Shown in pieces: positions 59,343 through 60,000 of a DNA stretch of 60,000 nt. The notes beneath the pieces were generated by a model. It was not told the origin of the DNA. It saw nothing but the letters and a program-made list of their open reading frames with translations, and searched no databases. Every line of letters starts with the position of its first letter. Positions within the stretch are counted from its first letter, which is position 1. Source of the stretch: Nymphaea colorata (Eukaryota; Streptophyta; Magnoliopsida; Nymphaeales; Nymphaeaceae); contig NC_045143.1 in NCBI RefSeq assembly GCF_008831285.2, positions 3,607,503-3,667,502 of the forward strand, given 5' to 3'. A program made the translations under genes and the position numbers.

Positions 59343-60000
59343 AAACCAAGAAGAGAGGGAAACGTTCAAGAAGAAAAAGTCCAAGTAACACGGACCCCCA
59401 TCTCGCTCTCTTCTGCATTTGCACCACAAATGGGTGCATGGTTAGGGTTTCATCTCTGTTGTCTACAAGAAAAAGGTGATACCAAGATGAAGATCTTGTG
59501 CTCAGTGTACATAAGTCAATTTTGCATGGGATCTTTTCCTGTGTTTCATGGAGTTTTTCTTTTTGAGTATATGTATAAAGATCTTGTTATATGAGATAAT
59601 ATAAATATAATGTCAGTATTTATTAAAAAATGTTGCGAATGAGGGTGAATCTTGAGAGGAGAACAACAAAGAAATTGTAAATTTGAAATGCATCATGGCT
59701 CCCATTTTGCTTTTCTACTGCGCATGGAGATGTGTGCTCTATTTGGATCTCTTGAAACGAGACAGCCGCGCATGGGTCAACCTCAAACGAGCATTCATTG
59801 CCCTTCAATTCCTCCTTCCCTTCCAAAAGAACAACGGGTGAATCTGACACTTGGACCTTGATCTTGGAGTTTTCCCAAATTCCATTTGGTCCCTCTTGGT
59901 GAATTTTTAATTTCACAAAAGCTCCCCGTTTTCTTTTGGTTTTTTTTTTTCACTATCAGCACCATACCAGACCTGACAAGTGACATCCAAGTGTCCAACT
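59343..60000. other. 3' untranslated region of the YUCCA gene and downstream DNA
   Basis: After the stop come about 250 bases ending in AT-rich sequence with near-consensus polyadenylation motifs (GTATAAAG at about 59573, AATATAAAT at about 59599). No further gene recognised up to the window end. Confidence 0.5.

Overview
The window is nuclear DNA from a flowering plant. Evidence: GT-AG introns, AT-rich intergenic DNA with many (TA)n, (CT)n and (AC)n tracts, plant transposon remnants, and gene families such as YUCCA, MIKC MADS-box, TRICHOME BIREFRINGENCE-LIKE (TBL) and F-box. I cannot place it to species. The very GC-rich first exon of the YUCCA gene would suit a monocot or an early-diverging angiosperm, but that is weak evidence.

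Left part (1-26 kb). Two large arrays of one 39-bp minisatellite (1-4614 and 11724-19757) dominate. The period is 13 codons and both strands stay open over long stretches, which creates many repetitive ORFs that I do not call genes. Between and beside the arrays lie a broken tandem pair of F-box-like first exons (7.1-7.7 kb), a broken protein disulfide-isomerase-like (PDIL5 type) fragment (9.4-9.8 kb), a probable LTR-retrotransposon remnant just before array 2, and two copies of a long dispersed repeat (4615-6534 and 24738-25890; a third fragment at 40.4 kb).

Middle part (26-45 kb). There is a well-delimited non-autonomous hAT element with 8-bp target duplications (26132-26999) and a broken TBL fragment. 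The rest is a dense nest of inverted repeats around pieces of a MIKC-type, B-sister-like MADS-box gene. MADS exon 1 (damaged), the I-domain exon, a fused K-box exon and a 42-nt exon lie in order on the + strand between 36.07 and 38.83 kb. An inverted piece of exon 1 lies at 33.2 kb. An inverted copy of the 42-nt exon lies at 39.35 kb inside a roughly 370-bp foldback. Transcripts through this region could fold into long double-stranded RNA; that is inference.

Right part (45-60 kb). This is mostly anonymous AT-rich DNA with a SINE-like element, a small inverted-repeat element and a repetitive GC-richer block. It ends with the only clearly intact gene, a four-exon YUCCA-type flavin monooxygenase of 419 residues (auxin biosynthesis) at 57214-59342, with a plausible TATA box and a TCP-type promoter site.

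No operon-like or pathway cooperation is visible. One functional gene sits beside several decayed gene fragments in a repeat-rich landscape.
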